From: Desulfosoma caldarium
GTDB taxonomy: Bacteria; Desulfobacterota; Syntrophobacteria; Syntrophobacterales; DSM-9756
Direction: 5' to 3'
Assembly (NCBI RefSeq): GCF_003751385.1
Contig: NZ_RJVA01000015.1
Location: 107,998 to 171,997, forward strand
DNA: 64,000 nt
A model generated the notes under the pieces. It saw only the letters and a list, made by a program, of their open reading frames with translations. It did not search any database and was not told the DNA's origin. The position numbers were made by a program, and so were the translations under genes. Shown here in pieces: positions 47,667 through 56,221 of this stretch; the first letter of the stretch is position 1, and each line of letters starts with the position of its first letter.

Positions 47667-49122
47667 CGGCGCGGCGCCGCCATTCATAGAGGGCCACCGC
47701 GGTGGCCGTGGCGGCGTTCAAAGATTCGACGCCCGGAACCATGGGGATGGCGACGGCCTGGCGCCTCCATGGTTCCGGCAGTCCGGGCCCCTCCAATCCG
47801 GCCAGTAAGCCAAAGGTTTCTGGAAAGATCGCCTCATGCAAAGGACAGCCGTCCTGGGACAAGGCGATCATGGGCAGTGTGGTGGGCAGATCGGCAACCG
47901 AAGGCCCAAAAAACAGTCGAAGTCGAAAGGCCGCCCCGGCCGAAGCGCGGACGGCCTTGGGATGGAAAGGGTGTGCGCTTTCTTTTAGGAGCACGACGGC
48001 GGTGACGCCAAAGGCCGCCGCCGTGCGAAGCACCGCCCCCACGTTTTCCGGGTCCTGAAACGGCACAAAAAGGGTGCACCCCGGGCCCAGGCCATTCTCC
48101 GGGGTCCAATACAAAATGGGCGGCACCTGCACACTCAACAAAGGATGCCCCGTACCGAACAGGTCCAGAGTCTCAAAAAGATTCTTGTCCAGTTCCAGCC
48201 AGGTCACATGTTCCCCGCAGGCCGAAGGGGGTGGCGGCCCACCGGCAACCGAAATCCAAGCCTGAACCAGGTTGGGCCTGGACGCCAACACATCTCGAAC
48301 CACCTTGGCCCCGCTTACCAGACACAACCCTTCCTTTCGAATCCCCCTTGGGGTTAGGGCCTTCTGAAGCCTTTTGAAAGCCGCATTATCAAAACTGGCC
48401 ATGCGCTTGTGGCGCCCCGAAGCGGAGGCCGCCTGACGCACCAGGGCCGCACGCTCACTTTGCCTCACAAAAACCACGAGGCGCCGTCGGTGGGGCGTTC
48501 CTGGAATCACGTAGTGTCGGTCTTCCTTCAGCGCAAAACGCCCCTCAAAACGTCGCACAGCGCGGTCCAGTTCATCGTCGCAATGGGGCCCTTTCATGAA
48601 GATGAGCAGCCCCCCCTTTTCCAAGCACCCTTCAATGCGTTCCATGGTTTCCGCCATGGATTCCACAGCTCGCGTGATCACGCCACGCACGGGCCGGTCA
48701 TACGAGGGCCCGATGCGTCTTCCTTCGATCGAGACACCGGAAAGCCCGAGAGCCGCACAGACGTCCTCAAGGAAGCGAACGCGATGCTGACGGCTTTCTG
48801 CCAACACCACTTCAAGGTCAGGGTTAAAAATCTTTAGGGGAATGCCGGGCATGCCGGGCCCGGTGCCCAGGTCCATAAGGGGTGAAGGCAAGGACACCAT
48901 GAGGCCCGGAAGAATGGAGTCCAGGTAAAGTTTTCGAACCATGTTGTCGAAGTTGTGCACCCGGGTCAAATTGAGTTCCACATTGTGCTTTCTCAGCCAT
49001 CGATGGTATATCCACAGCTGGTGCACTTGTTGCGCGTTGGCCCGCACACCGCTTTTTTCCAGAATGGAGGCCAGGGCTTGAGGGCTTGGCTTCACAGATG
49101 GGGTCATCGACCTTTGCGCCAT
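47647..49122 (-). CDS. rsmG: Fusion of RsmG-type 16S rRNA methyltransferase and TrmH/SpoU-type RNA methyltransferase
   Basis: About 491 residues from ATG 49122. The ORF stays open to 49224, but starting there would overlap the divergent pseudouridine synthase gene; no start has a good ribosome site. The N-terminal 220 residues are RsmG (WLRKHNVELNLTRV, YLDSILPGL, PLMDLGTGPGMPGIPLKI for AdoMet binding, VITRAVESM), which makes m7G527 in 16S rRNA. After a linker, residues about 240-485 are a SpoU/TrmH domain (PENVGAVLRTAAAFGV, FHPKAVRASAGA, AGLEGPGLP, VPGVESLNAATATAVALYEW), which makes a 2'-O-methyl in 23S rRNA or tRNA. The usual E in the LGSEGxG motif is kept (GLEGPGL). Both enzymes normally exist separately. 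Confidence 0.88.
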   Translation of the reverse strand: MAQRSMTPSVKPSPQALASILEKSGVRANAQQVHQLWIYHRWLRKHNVELNLTRVHNFDNMVRKLYLDSILPGLMVSLPSPLMDLGTGPGMPGIPLKIFNPDLEVVLAESRQHRVRFLEDVCAALGLSGVSIEGRRIGPSYDRPVRGVITRAVESMAETMERIEGCLEKGGLLIFMKGPHCDDELDRAVRRFEGRFALKEDRHYVIPGTPHRRRLVVFVRQSERAALVRQAASASGRHKRMASFDNAAFKRLQKALTPRGIRKEGLCLVSGAKVVRDVLASRPNLVQAWISVAGGPPPPSACGEHVTWLELDKNLFETLDLFGTGHPLLSVQVPPILYWTPENGLGPGCTLFVPFQDPENVGAVLRTAAAFGVTAVVLLKESAHPFHPKAVRASAGAAFRLRLFFGPSVADLPTTLPMIALSQDGCPLHEAIFPETFGLLAGLEGPGLPEPWRRQAVAIPMVPGVESLNAATATAVALYEWRRRAVNPARG

Positions 49123-49185
49123 GAAGAGGCTGCTTTTCCTTTCGCGTTTCACGTCCGTTGCGGATTTTTCAGGCGGAGTCTTGCC

Positions 49186-50007
49186 ATGAGTCTTCACAAC
49201 GTTGGGCAGGCTGATCCTTTGCATCTAGCCTGTGCGACCAGTCAAAAACCCCTAGCGTTCGTCCACCCACTCTGGCCTGTGCTGCACGTCGACAATCATC
49301 TTCTCGCCGTTTATAAACCCGCCGGGCTCTTGGTTCAAGGTGATCCCTCCGGGGACCTTAGCCTTTTGGATCTGGCCAGAAAATGGATCAAGGAACGATA
49401 CAAGAAGCCCGGCAACGTCTTTGTCGGCCTTGTGCACCGGCTGGATCGGCCCGTTTCCGGCCTTGTCCTGCTTGCTCGAACATCCAAGGCGGCCTCACGC
49501 CTGAGTGCGGTGTTTCGTGAAAACCGTGCACAAAAGATCTATCTGGCCGTGGTGGAGGGCCGCCCGAGCAGGGCTTGTGCCACCCTTGTTCACGGGCTGA
49601 TACGGCAGGAGTCGAAAAGCGTCGCTGTGCTTCCCGTGAAAACTCCTGGCACGCAAAGGGCTGAGCTGCATTACCGCACTGTGGCCTTTTCCGATCAGCG
49701 CACGCTGCTTGCCGTGCACCTCAAGACCGGCCGAAAACACCAGATTCGAGCCCAATTGGCCCATGAGGGCTGTCCCATCGTGGGTGATGTGCGCTACGGA
49801 GCACCCACGCCCCTGCCGTACCGCAGCATCGCTCTGCATGCCTGGAAACTGACCCTGCCCCATCCCACCAAGGGTGAAGCCGTGGAGATTTCCTGCCCCC
49901 TTCCCCTAAACTGGCCATGGTCTCAAGAGGATATGGGAAATCTTTCCATTCTCAGCCCTTTTCGACCTCTGTGGCATTGGTGCCAATACGAACCGAATCT
50001 CACTTGA
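49186..50007 (+). CDS. RluA-family pseudouridine synthase
   Basis: 273 residues from ATG 49186 (GGCGGAG upstream). It lacks the S4 domain and begins directly with the catalytic domain: VLHVDNHLLAVYKPAGLLVQ, the catalytic-Asp motif VHRLDRPVSGLVLLARTSKA, VKTPGTQRAELHYRTV and KTGRKHQIRAQLAHEGCPIV, GDVRYGA. It converts a uridine in 23S rRNA or tRNA to pseudouridine; the target (RluC, RluD or TruC-like) cannot be decided. It is divergent from the rRNA methyltransferase fusion, so two RNA-modification genes share one short promoter region (49123-49185). Confidence 0.9.
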   Translation: MSLHNVGQADPLHLACATSQKPLAFVHPLWPVLHVDNHLLAVYKPAGLLVQGDPSGDLSLLDLARKWIKERYKKPGNVFVGLVHRLDRPVSGLVLLARTSKAASRLSAVFRENRAQKIYLAVVEGRPSRACATLVHGLIRQESKSVAVLPVKTPGTQRAELHYRTVAFSDQRTLLAVHLKTGRKHQIRAQLAHEGCPIVGDVRYGAPTPLPYRSIALHAWKLTLPHPTKGEAVEISCPLPLNWPWSQEDMGNLSILSPFRPLWHWCQYEPNLT

Positions 50008-50192
50008 AGCCGACGCGCACACGATGAAAAAAGGGGAACGGGAAGCTCAAAGAGAGGGCCCATATTTGGACCAACGTATAAACTCGCTCCGTTCACCAGC
50101 CCGCGTTCTTGTCACGGGGTGGGTTTTGTGAAAAAATGTTTACTGTATCCGTGCTTTGTTTTTTCGCCTTCACCCCACAACAGGAGGACACC

Positions 50193-50735
50193 ATGGCCGA
50201 ATTGATGGACGTGATTCGATCCCGACGCAGCATTCGAAACTTTGAAGACAAAGATGTTCCCGATGAACTGCTTCAAAAGGTTCTGGATGCCGTCAAATGG
50301 TCGCAGTCCTGGGCCAACACCCAGTGCTGGGAAGCCATCGTTGTGCGCCATCCGGAAACCAAGGCCAAGCTTCAGGAAACCTTGGCCAAAGGAAATCCCG
50401 CCACCAAATCCATCACGGCGGCTCCTGTGGTGGTGGCCCTGTGCGGCAAGCTGCAAAGCGCCGGGTACTATAAGGGCGAGAAAACCACCAAGTTCGGCGA
50501 CTGGTTTCTTTTTGATCTGGGCATTGCCACACAAAACTTCTGCCTGGCCGCCACCGATTTGGGACTCGGCACCGTGGTGGTCGGCCTGTTTGACCACGAC
50601 AAGGCTAAGGAAATCCTCGGCGTACCGGAAGGCTACGAACTGGTGGTACTCCTGCCTCTGGGGTATCCATCCAAGGTGCCGTCGGCTCCAAAGCGACGGG
50701 AAATTGAAGAGTTCACCCATTATGAAAGGTTCTAA
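50193..50735 (+). CDS. Nitroreductase-family FMN protein
   Basis: 180 residues from ATG 50193 (CAGGAGG upstream). The nitroreductase fold is shown by MDVIRSRRSIRNFEDKDVPDE (phosphate-binding Arg residues), AVKWSQSWANTQCWEAIVV, FDLGIATQNFCLAATDLGLG and the C-terminal YELVVLLPLGYPSK. These are soluble FMN dimers that reduce nitro compounds, quinones or enones with NAD(P)H; the sequence does not fix the substrate. Single-gene unit with a hairpin after it. Confidence 0.9.
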   Translation: MAELMDVIRSRRSIRNFEDKDVPDELLQKVLDAVKWSQSWANTQCWEAIVVRHPETKAKLQETLAKGNPATKSITAAPVVVALCGKLQSAGYYKGEKTTKFGDWFLFDLGIATQNFCLAATDLGLGTVVVGLFDHDKAKEILGVPEGYELVVLLPLGYPSKVPSAPKRREIEEFTHYERF

Positions 50736-50768
50736 AGCTGCCCCTGCAGTGCACGGGCGCCTCGCGTG

Positions 50769-50791
50769 AAAAAAAACGGGCGGGACGCCCG
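50769..50791 (-). terminator. Hairpin with T8 on the minus strand
   Basis: CGGGCG-GGA-CGCCCG (6 bp) is preceded on the plus strand by eight A, so a transcript from the right, on the minus strand, would meet a textbook intrinsic terminator. No minus-strand gene ends here. In the plus direction it may still end the nitroreductase mRNA without a T-tract. Confidence 0.55.
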
Positions 50792-50876
50792 CGCCTCCAG
50801 GCAATATCGTGACGTCGTTGTCGGCCTGCCCCCGCGTTTTGCTTATCGCTTTCGGAGCCACTATTCATGCCTCCCA

Positions 50877-53404
50877 GCAAGTTTCTGTATGAACGTGAAG
50901 ATATTCTTACCTTTCCGGCCACCATTGAACACATGGAAATGGTGATTCGTTTCTTTGAAGATCGCGTGGAAACGTCCAACACACTCCATCTTCGCGCTTT
51001 TGAACCCCCTTGAGGACGTCACTTTGAATGCCAGGGACCTGGAAATGCGTTCTGCGCGCCGGCGCGCTCATGGTGCCTCTGTCCAAGAAACCGTTCCGTT
51101 CCCCTATCACCTGGAACAAGAACACCTCAAGCTTCTCATGGCGCCGCCTCGGCTCTTATAAGCGGGGGAACGGTTCATCGTCGCCACAGAAAACCTATGG
51201 TACCCTTCTGACCGTCTTCTGGAAGGCATCCACCGCGATGTCACGCCGCCCGAAGCCTCTCAGTAGGACGTGTCCCAATGCCAGCAGTGGGGATTTCAAA
51301 GAATCATGCCCGTCATCGACGACTGCCGAGCCAAGTGCACCATGACCACAACCCTGGAAGTGGACGCGCGCTATACGCACATGATCACCAACGGGATAAT
51401 CAGCCCCCGGCACAATCCCGACGGCCTCCCCATGCCCATTCCGGGCTTACCGCATCGAAAACCCATGACCAACCACAACCCCGTGCCAATGGCGCCATAC
51501 CTTTTTATCGCCTGTGCCGACAGCTGGGATGAACTGCTGGATGTCGTCACCTGCCCTTCGGGCCGCACCGTGCGCCTGGAATACTTAGTGCCTTTGGGTC
51601 GTAAAGATGATGCTCGCATTCCCATGAACATTCTCAAAGATGCGGTGCTCTGGATCTATCACCATCAGGGCCATGAACACGCCGGGGAAACCTATCGCAC
51701 CACCTCTATGACCAAATCCAACGACGGCGGGATGAGAAACGTGGGAAACACCACCATCGTCACCCACGCCGCTCTGGTCTCCGAACACAGCTTGGACAGC
51801 CACCTGCTCTGCGCCAATGCTGTCATCGTCCATGAATTCGAACACAACCAGTGCGGCAGCGAAACGACCATGGAAACTCCCTTTGACATGTGGCTGAACG
51901 ATGCCTACACCGTGGACGTGGCGCGCCGTTACCTGGCCCACCGGTTCGATCCCACCTTTGTGCGCCTGCAACAGGTGGACAGCCCCCGCCATCCCCTGCT
52001 AGGCCCTTTGGCCATAAAAGACGGAGGCCATGCGGGAGCCACTCTGCGTCAAGGTTTTAACGACCCCGAGGAACTGCTGGATGCGGTGAACTATGTGAAA
52101 GGCGCTAAGTTGTGCACATGCTTCGGCTCATGCTAGGTTCCAATGCCTTTGGCGCAGGAACCAGACTCTATTTTTCCCGCTACCGAAACGCCAACGCAAA
52201 TACGGACCAGTTTTTTGAGTGCTTTGAAGAGGTTTCCGGGATTTCTCTTGCCACTTTTAAGAAAAAGTGGATGGAGCAACCGGGCTATGCTCGCGTCACA
52301 GCCCGCACCCAGTACGACGCGGCAACTCAAAGTCTGACGGTGCCGCTGCGCCAAGACCTTAAGGACGGCGAAGAACCTTTTCCCGTCCCCGTGTCGGCGG
52401 CTCTGGTGAATGCCCAAGGTCGAGACATGCATGGCACCTGCAAAATCCATCTCCTCTCGGAGCGGGAACAGAGCTTCACCTTTTCCGGCCTACTGGAAGA
52501 ACCGGCCTTTGTGTCCCTGAAGCGCAACGCCTCCTTTTACGGCACCTTTGACGACGCCACGGCAGACGAAACCTTTCTTCAGAGCCAGACTCTGCGGGAC
52601 CTCAATGCCTTCAACCGCGTGGAAGCGTTTCGAAAACTTACGCACCGTGAACGCTTCACCCAGATCACTGCCCCTGGAACCCCCGTTTCCAACAGCTGGC
52701 TCCATGTTTACCGCACCATTTTCCACGGTGCCATCCTGCCCTGGGCTCTCAAAGCGGCCATGCTACGCATCGACGAACAGCCCCTGGACCGGCGCTACGC
52801 CGCCTGGTTTCCGGAACTGGTGAGGGCTCGAGAAATCCTGATGCAAGCTGTCAGCTCCCGCTTTCACGAGGATTTGGCTCACGCTGTTCACGAACTGCGC
52901 CACGCCATGAAGCCTGAGGATGCGCTTCAGGTAGGCATTCAAAAAGGGGAACTCTACGGCGTGCTGGTGGACCTTTTGGCCGTGGCGGACACGCCCGCGG
53001 TGCACGAAATCCTTTTGGACCATTTGGATCACGCGCGCACCGCTACGGAACGGTTTCGACTTCTTATCGCCTTGAACCGCAGTTCGTGGAAAGGGCGCCT
53101 GGAACTCCTGGAACAGACCTACCGGCAGGGGTACGGCGATGTGACCGGCTATGCCAACTACCTGAAGGTGGTGGCCCTGGGAACACACCCTGATCTGTGG
53201 CACCTGGTGGAAAAGGAAAAAAAACGACCGGGATTTGATACAGCCCATCTGAGCGTCAGCCGGGCTCTTTTGGTCGCAGTGGCCACCAATACCAAGAGGG
53301 TCTGGACCGAGGAGGGCATCGACTGGATACGACGGCACGTGGTGGACATGGCCTCGATGAACGCCAACATTGCCGCAGAGTCGTCAACACCTTTCAACAC
53401 GTGA
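50877..53404 (+). pseudogene. Decayed M1-type aminopeptidase (gluzincin)
   Basis: From ATG 50877 the frame reads MPPSKFLYEREDILTFPATI to a stop near 51013, then fragments in other frames. From 51291 a long frame reads FQRIMPVIDDCRAKCTMTTT, PHRKPMTNHNPVPMAPYLFI, MTKSNDGGMRNVGNTTIVT and the zinc site VIVHEFEHNQCGSE. It shifts frame at about 52105 into HMLRLMLGSNAFGAG and FFECFEEVSGISLATFKKKW, continuing to 53404. The third zinc ligand, Glu in the WLNEAYT-type motif, is Asp here (WLNDAYTVDVAR). At least three disruptions and an altered ligand indicate a dead gene, although the 430-codon C-terminal frame is still open. Confidence 0.82.
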
Positions 53405-53808
53405 AGAGCCTTCATCCACAATGGCGCCGTCGCGTCTGCACAATCATTTAGAGTATCGTGGCCCGCATGTCCTTACAGGATAGTGCCATTATCGCCGGGG
53501 AGGCTCACAACCACCTTTTCCGATGCCAACAAATCGATACCCATTTTGACCCGTAAAGCACAACGGCCGGCTCGGCAAAGCATGATCTGAAAAAGCCTCG
53601 GACCCCTTTTGCTAAAAACAGCGGGAACATATTTGAAGACGATGACCGCCAAAGCACGACATTGCGTGGGCCCCTTGTGCGCACACTTTTTTTACCCCTC
53701 CCCCCTTGACTTTGCTGAGGCTAATGATTTGAATAGGAATCGTTACTAGTTAAGACTTCGTTTCGATTCATGAAAAGATGAACGTTTCGAAAAGGAAATG
53801 GCACAACA
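53405..53808. other. 404-base region upstream of the Fur/PerR-like gene
   Basis: No gene supported. It contains the promoter/operator at 53706-53753. A possible 37-codon minus-strand frame (MLCRAGRCALRVKMGIDLLA) is unremarkable. Confidence 0.4.
53706..53753 (+). promoter_or_regulatory. Promoter and candidate Fur/PerR operator of the oxygen-defence cluster
   Basis: TTGACT, 17-18 bases, TTGAATA forms a sigma-70 promoter. Its -10 overlaps an inverted repeat TTGAATAG-N9-CTAGTTAA (6 of 8 bases symmetric), which resembles AT-rich Fur/PerR boxes. The position suggests autorepression by the regulator encoded just downstream. Confidence 0.5.
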
Positions 53809-54264
53809 ATGCCTCGAAGGTCTCGACATCGTGACGCCGTTTTAGATGTTTTACGGCGCTCGCACGACCATCCGACGGCCGATCAAATTTACGATGCGGT
53901 GCGCCAGACCTTGCCGCGCATCAGTTTGGGGACTGTTTATCGCAATTTGGAAATTTTGGCTTCCCAAGGTTTGATTCAAAAGATCGTTACGGGCTCGGGT
54001 CCCATGCGCTTTGACGGCAACCCTCATCGGCACGTGCATCTACGCTGTGAGCGCTGTGGCGCTCTGGAAGACGTGCCCATGAAACAGCCCTTGAATCCCA
54101 CGGCCTTTGTGGACGAAGGTTCGGGCCAGGTGGTGCGTTCCTTTGTCCTGGAGTTTTCCGGCCTGTGTCGGCGTTGCGCCTCGGCGGACGTTTCGGGAGG
54201 CGCTTCGGGAGGGTGTATGCCGGCGCGAGGAACGGAACCGGCCCCCTTTGAGGGGATCGATTGA
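53809..54264 (+). CDS. Fur-family peroxide/metal regulator (PerR-like)
   Basis: 151 residues. Winged-helix DNA-binding part (RHRDAVLDVLRRSHDHPTAD, LPRISLGTVYRNLEIL), then the metal-binding dimer domain (MRFDGNPHRHVHLRCERCGA). The structural-zinc cysteines are present (CERCG and CRRC). The sequence HRHVH supplies the regulatory His residues. PerR and Fur differ by subtle residues I cannot resolve by eye; the adjacency to rubrerythrin favours PerR. An extra Gly/Pro-rich tail of about 20 residues (GGASGGCMPARG) follows the zinc site. A TTGACT promoter with an inverted repeat lies upstream. Confidence 0.88.
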   Translation: MPRRSRHRDAVLDVLRRSHDHPTADQIYDAVRQTLPRISLGTVYRNLEILASQGLIQKIVTGSGPMRFDGNPHRHVHLRCERCGALEDVPMKQPLNPTAFVDEGSGQVVRSFVLEFSGLCRRCASADVSGGASGGCMPARGTEPAPFEGID

Positions 54265-54322
54265 GGTCACGGCGTGAAATCTTAAAACCTTTGGTCATGA
54301 AACCACTAGAAGGAGGAGAATC

Positions 54323-54898
54323 ATGTCTAGACTGAAAGGTACGCGTACGGAAAAGAACCTTTTAACGGCCTTTGCCGGAGAATCCCAGGCCCGAAATCGC
54401 TACACCTACTTCGCTTCGCAAGCGCGCAAGGAAGGTTACGTGCAAATGGCTCTCATTTTTGAAGAAACGGCCAATCAGGAAAAAGAGCATGCCAAGCGTT
54501 TTTTCAATTTCCTTGAAGGAGGTGACGTGGAAGTCCAAGCCGCTTTTCCCGCGGGAAAGGTGGGATCCACTCTGGAAAACCTCAAAGCCGCCGCGGCGGG
54601 CGAACACTATGAACACACGGAAATGTATCCGTCCTTTGCCGCCGTGGCCAGGGAAGAAGGCTTTGACGATATTGCAGCGGTTTTCATGAACGTGGCCGTG
54701 GCTGAAAAGCAGCACGAAAAGAGGTACCGAGACCTGGCGGAAAACATCGAAAAAGGGCGAGTGTTCAAGCGGGAAGCCCCTGTGATGTGGCGTTGCCTCA
54801 ACTGTGGGTTCATCTACGAATCCGTGGAAGCTCCCAAGCAATGCCCGGCCTGCGCCCATCCTCAGGCGTATTTTGAGCTCCTGGGAGAAAACTGGTAA
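54323..54898 (+). CDS. rbr: Rubrerythrin
   Basis: 191 residues, NADH-linked (via rubredoxin) peroxide reductase of anaerobes. The diiron helices are visible in AFAGESQARNRYTYFAS, IFEETANQEKEHAKRF (ExxH) and VAVAEKQHEKRYRDL (second ExxH-like). A rubredoxin-type Fe(Cys)4 site closes the protein (WRCLNCGFIYE and CPACAHPQAYF). GAAGGAGGAG precedes ATG 54323. It lies 58 bases after the Fur-like gene and just before the flavodiiron gene. Confidence 0.95.
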   Translation: MSRLKGTRTEKNLLTAFAGESQARNRYTYFASQARKEGYVQMALIFEETANQEKEHAKRFFNFLEGGDVEVQAAFPAGKVGSTLENLKAAAAGEHYEHTEMYPSFAAVAREEGFDDIAAVFMNVAVAEKQHEKRYRDLAENIEKGRVFKREAPVMWRCLNCGFIYESVEAPKQCPACAHPQAYFELLGENW

Positions 54899-54969
54899 GG
54901 CTACCGCAACATGGGGCGTCCGCTGGACAACCGGGCGCCCTTTGATGCCGGAAAGGAGGTGATGGCCTC

Positions 54970-56166
54970 ATGGTCCCCGTCGCCATCAAGGACAAGATCT
55001 TCAACGTGGGAGCGGTGGATTGGAACATTCGAGATTTCCACGGCTACTCCACATACAAAGGCACCACCTATAACGCCTACCTGGTCATGGACGAAAAGAT
55101 CACGCTTTTTGACACGGTCAAGAAGCCTTTTAAGAGCGACCTGCTGCATCGCATACGCAAGATCACCGACCCTCGAAACATCGACTACCTGGTGGTGAAC
55201 CACGTGGAAATGGATCATTCGGGGTGCATTCCCGAAATCATTGACGCCGTAAAACCCCAAAAGGTGTTTTGTTCCGCCATGGGGAAAAAGGCTTTGGAAG
55301 CGCATTATGGATCGCAGGACTGGCCGCTGGAGGTGGTCCAGAGCGGGCAGGAGATCTCCTTAGGACAGCGCACGGTGCGTTTCCTGGAAACGCGCATGCT
55401 TCACTGGCCTGACAGTATGTTCAGCTACCTTCCTCAAGATAAGCTCCTCATTTCCAGCGACGCCTTCGGCCAGCACTGGGCTACCAGTGAAACCTTTGAC
55501 GATGAGGTGTCTCTGTCCGAACTATTGCGCCATGCCGCCAAGTATTATGCCAATATCCTTTTGCCCTATTCTCCTTTGGTCCAAAAGTTGCTCACCTCGG
55601 TGGCCGAAATGAAGCTGGACATTGACATGATCGCTCCGGACCACGGTATCATTTGGCGCAGCCGCCCCGATGTCATTCTGGACGCCTATGACACGTGGAG
55701 TTTACAAAAGGCGCAACGCAAGGCTTTGGTAATTTACGACACCATGTGGCAGTCCACGGAAAAAATGGCCCATGCCGTCGCTTCGGGCCTGGCTGAAGAA
55801 GGTGTCACCTACAAGGTGCTCAGCCTCAAACGCAATCACCGAAGCGACATTCTTACCGAAGTTTTGGACAGTGCCGCCGTGATTTTCGGCTCTCCTACCC
55901 TCAACAACGGCATGCTTCCCACCATGGCCGACATCCTCTGCTACATGAAAGGGCTCAGACCCACGGGAAAAGTGGGCTCAGCCTTCGGTTCCTATGGCTG
56001 GAGCGGCGAAGCGGTCAAGGACATGGTTCGGTGGATGGAAGAGATGAAGATAGAGATCGTGGCGCCGCCCGTAAGGGTGCAGTACGTTCCCGATCATGAG
56101 GCCTTGGCGCAGGCTATGGAACTCGGGCGCCTCGTGGGCCGTGCCGTCAAGGAACGGACAGGGTAA
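54970..56166 (+). CDS. fprA: Flavodiiron protein (FprA / rubredoxin:oxygen oxidoreductase)
   Basis: 398 residues. N-terminal beta-lactamase-like diiron domain with HVEMDHSGC (HxExDH), MLHWPDSMF (His), LISSDAFG (bridging Asp) and APDHGIIWR (His), so all ligands are kept. The C-terminal flavodoxin domain has the FMN phosphate loop YDTMWQSTEKMAHA and FGSPTLNNGMLP, FGSYGWSGEAV. It reduces O2 to water (or NO to N2O) with electrons from rubredoxin. A strong GGAAAGGAGGTGA lies upstream of ATG 54970. With rubrerythrin and CydAB it forms the oxygen-protection block. Confidence 0.95.
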   Translation: MVPVAIKDKIFNVGAVDWNIRDFHGYSTYKGTTYNAYLVMDEKITLFDTVKKPFKSDLLHRIRKITDPRNIDYLVVNHVEMDHSGCIPEIIDAVKPQKVFCSAMGKKALEAHYGSQDWPLEVVQSGQEISLGQRTVRFLETRMLHWPDSMFSYLPQDKLLISSDAFGQHWATSETFDDEVSLSELLRHAAKYYANILLPYSPLVQKLLTSVAEMKLDIDMIAPDHGIIWRSRPDVILDAYDTWSLQKAQRKALVIYDTMWQSTEKMAHAVASGLAEEGVTYKVLSLKRNHRSDILTEVLDSAAVIFGSPTLNNGMLPTMADILCYMKGLRPTGKVGSAFGSYGWSGEAVKDMVRWMEEMKIEIVAPPVRVQYVPDHEALAQAMELGRLVGRAVKERTG

Positions 56167-56221
56167 GCCTTCAAGACCGACTCGAGGGAGCACCGGGCCG
56201 GACATCAAGGAGGAACACTCG

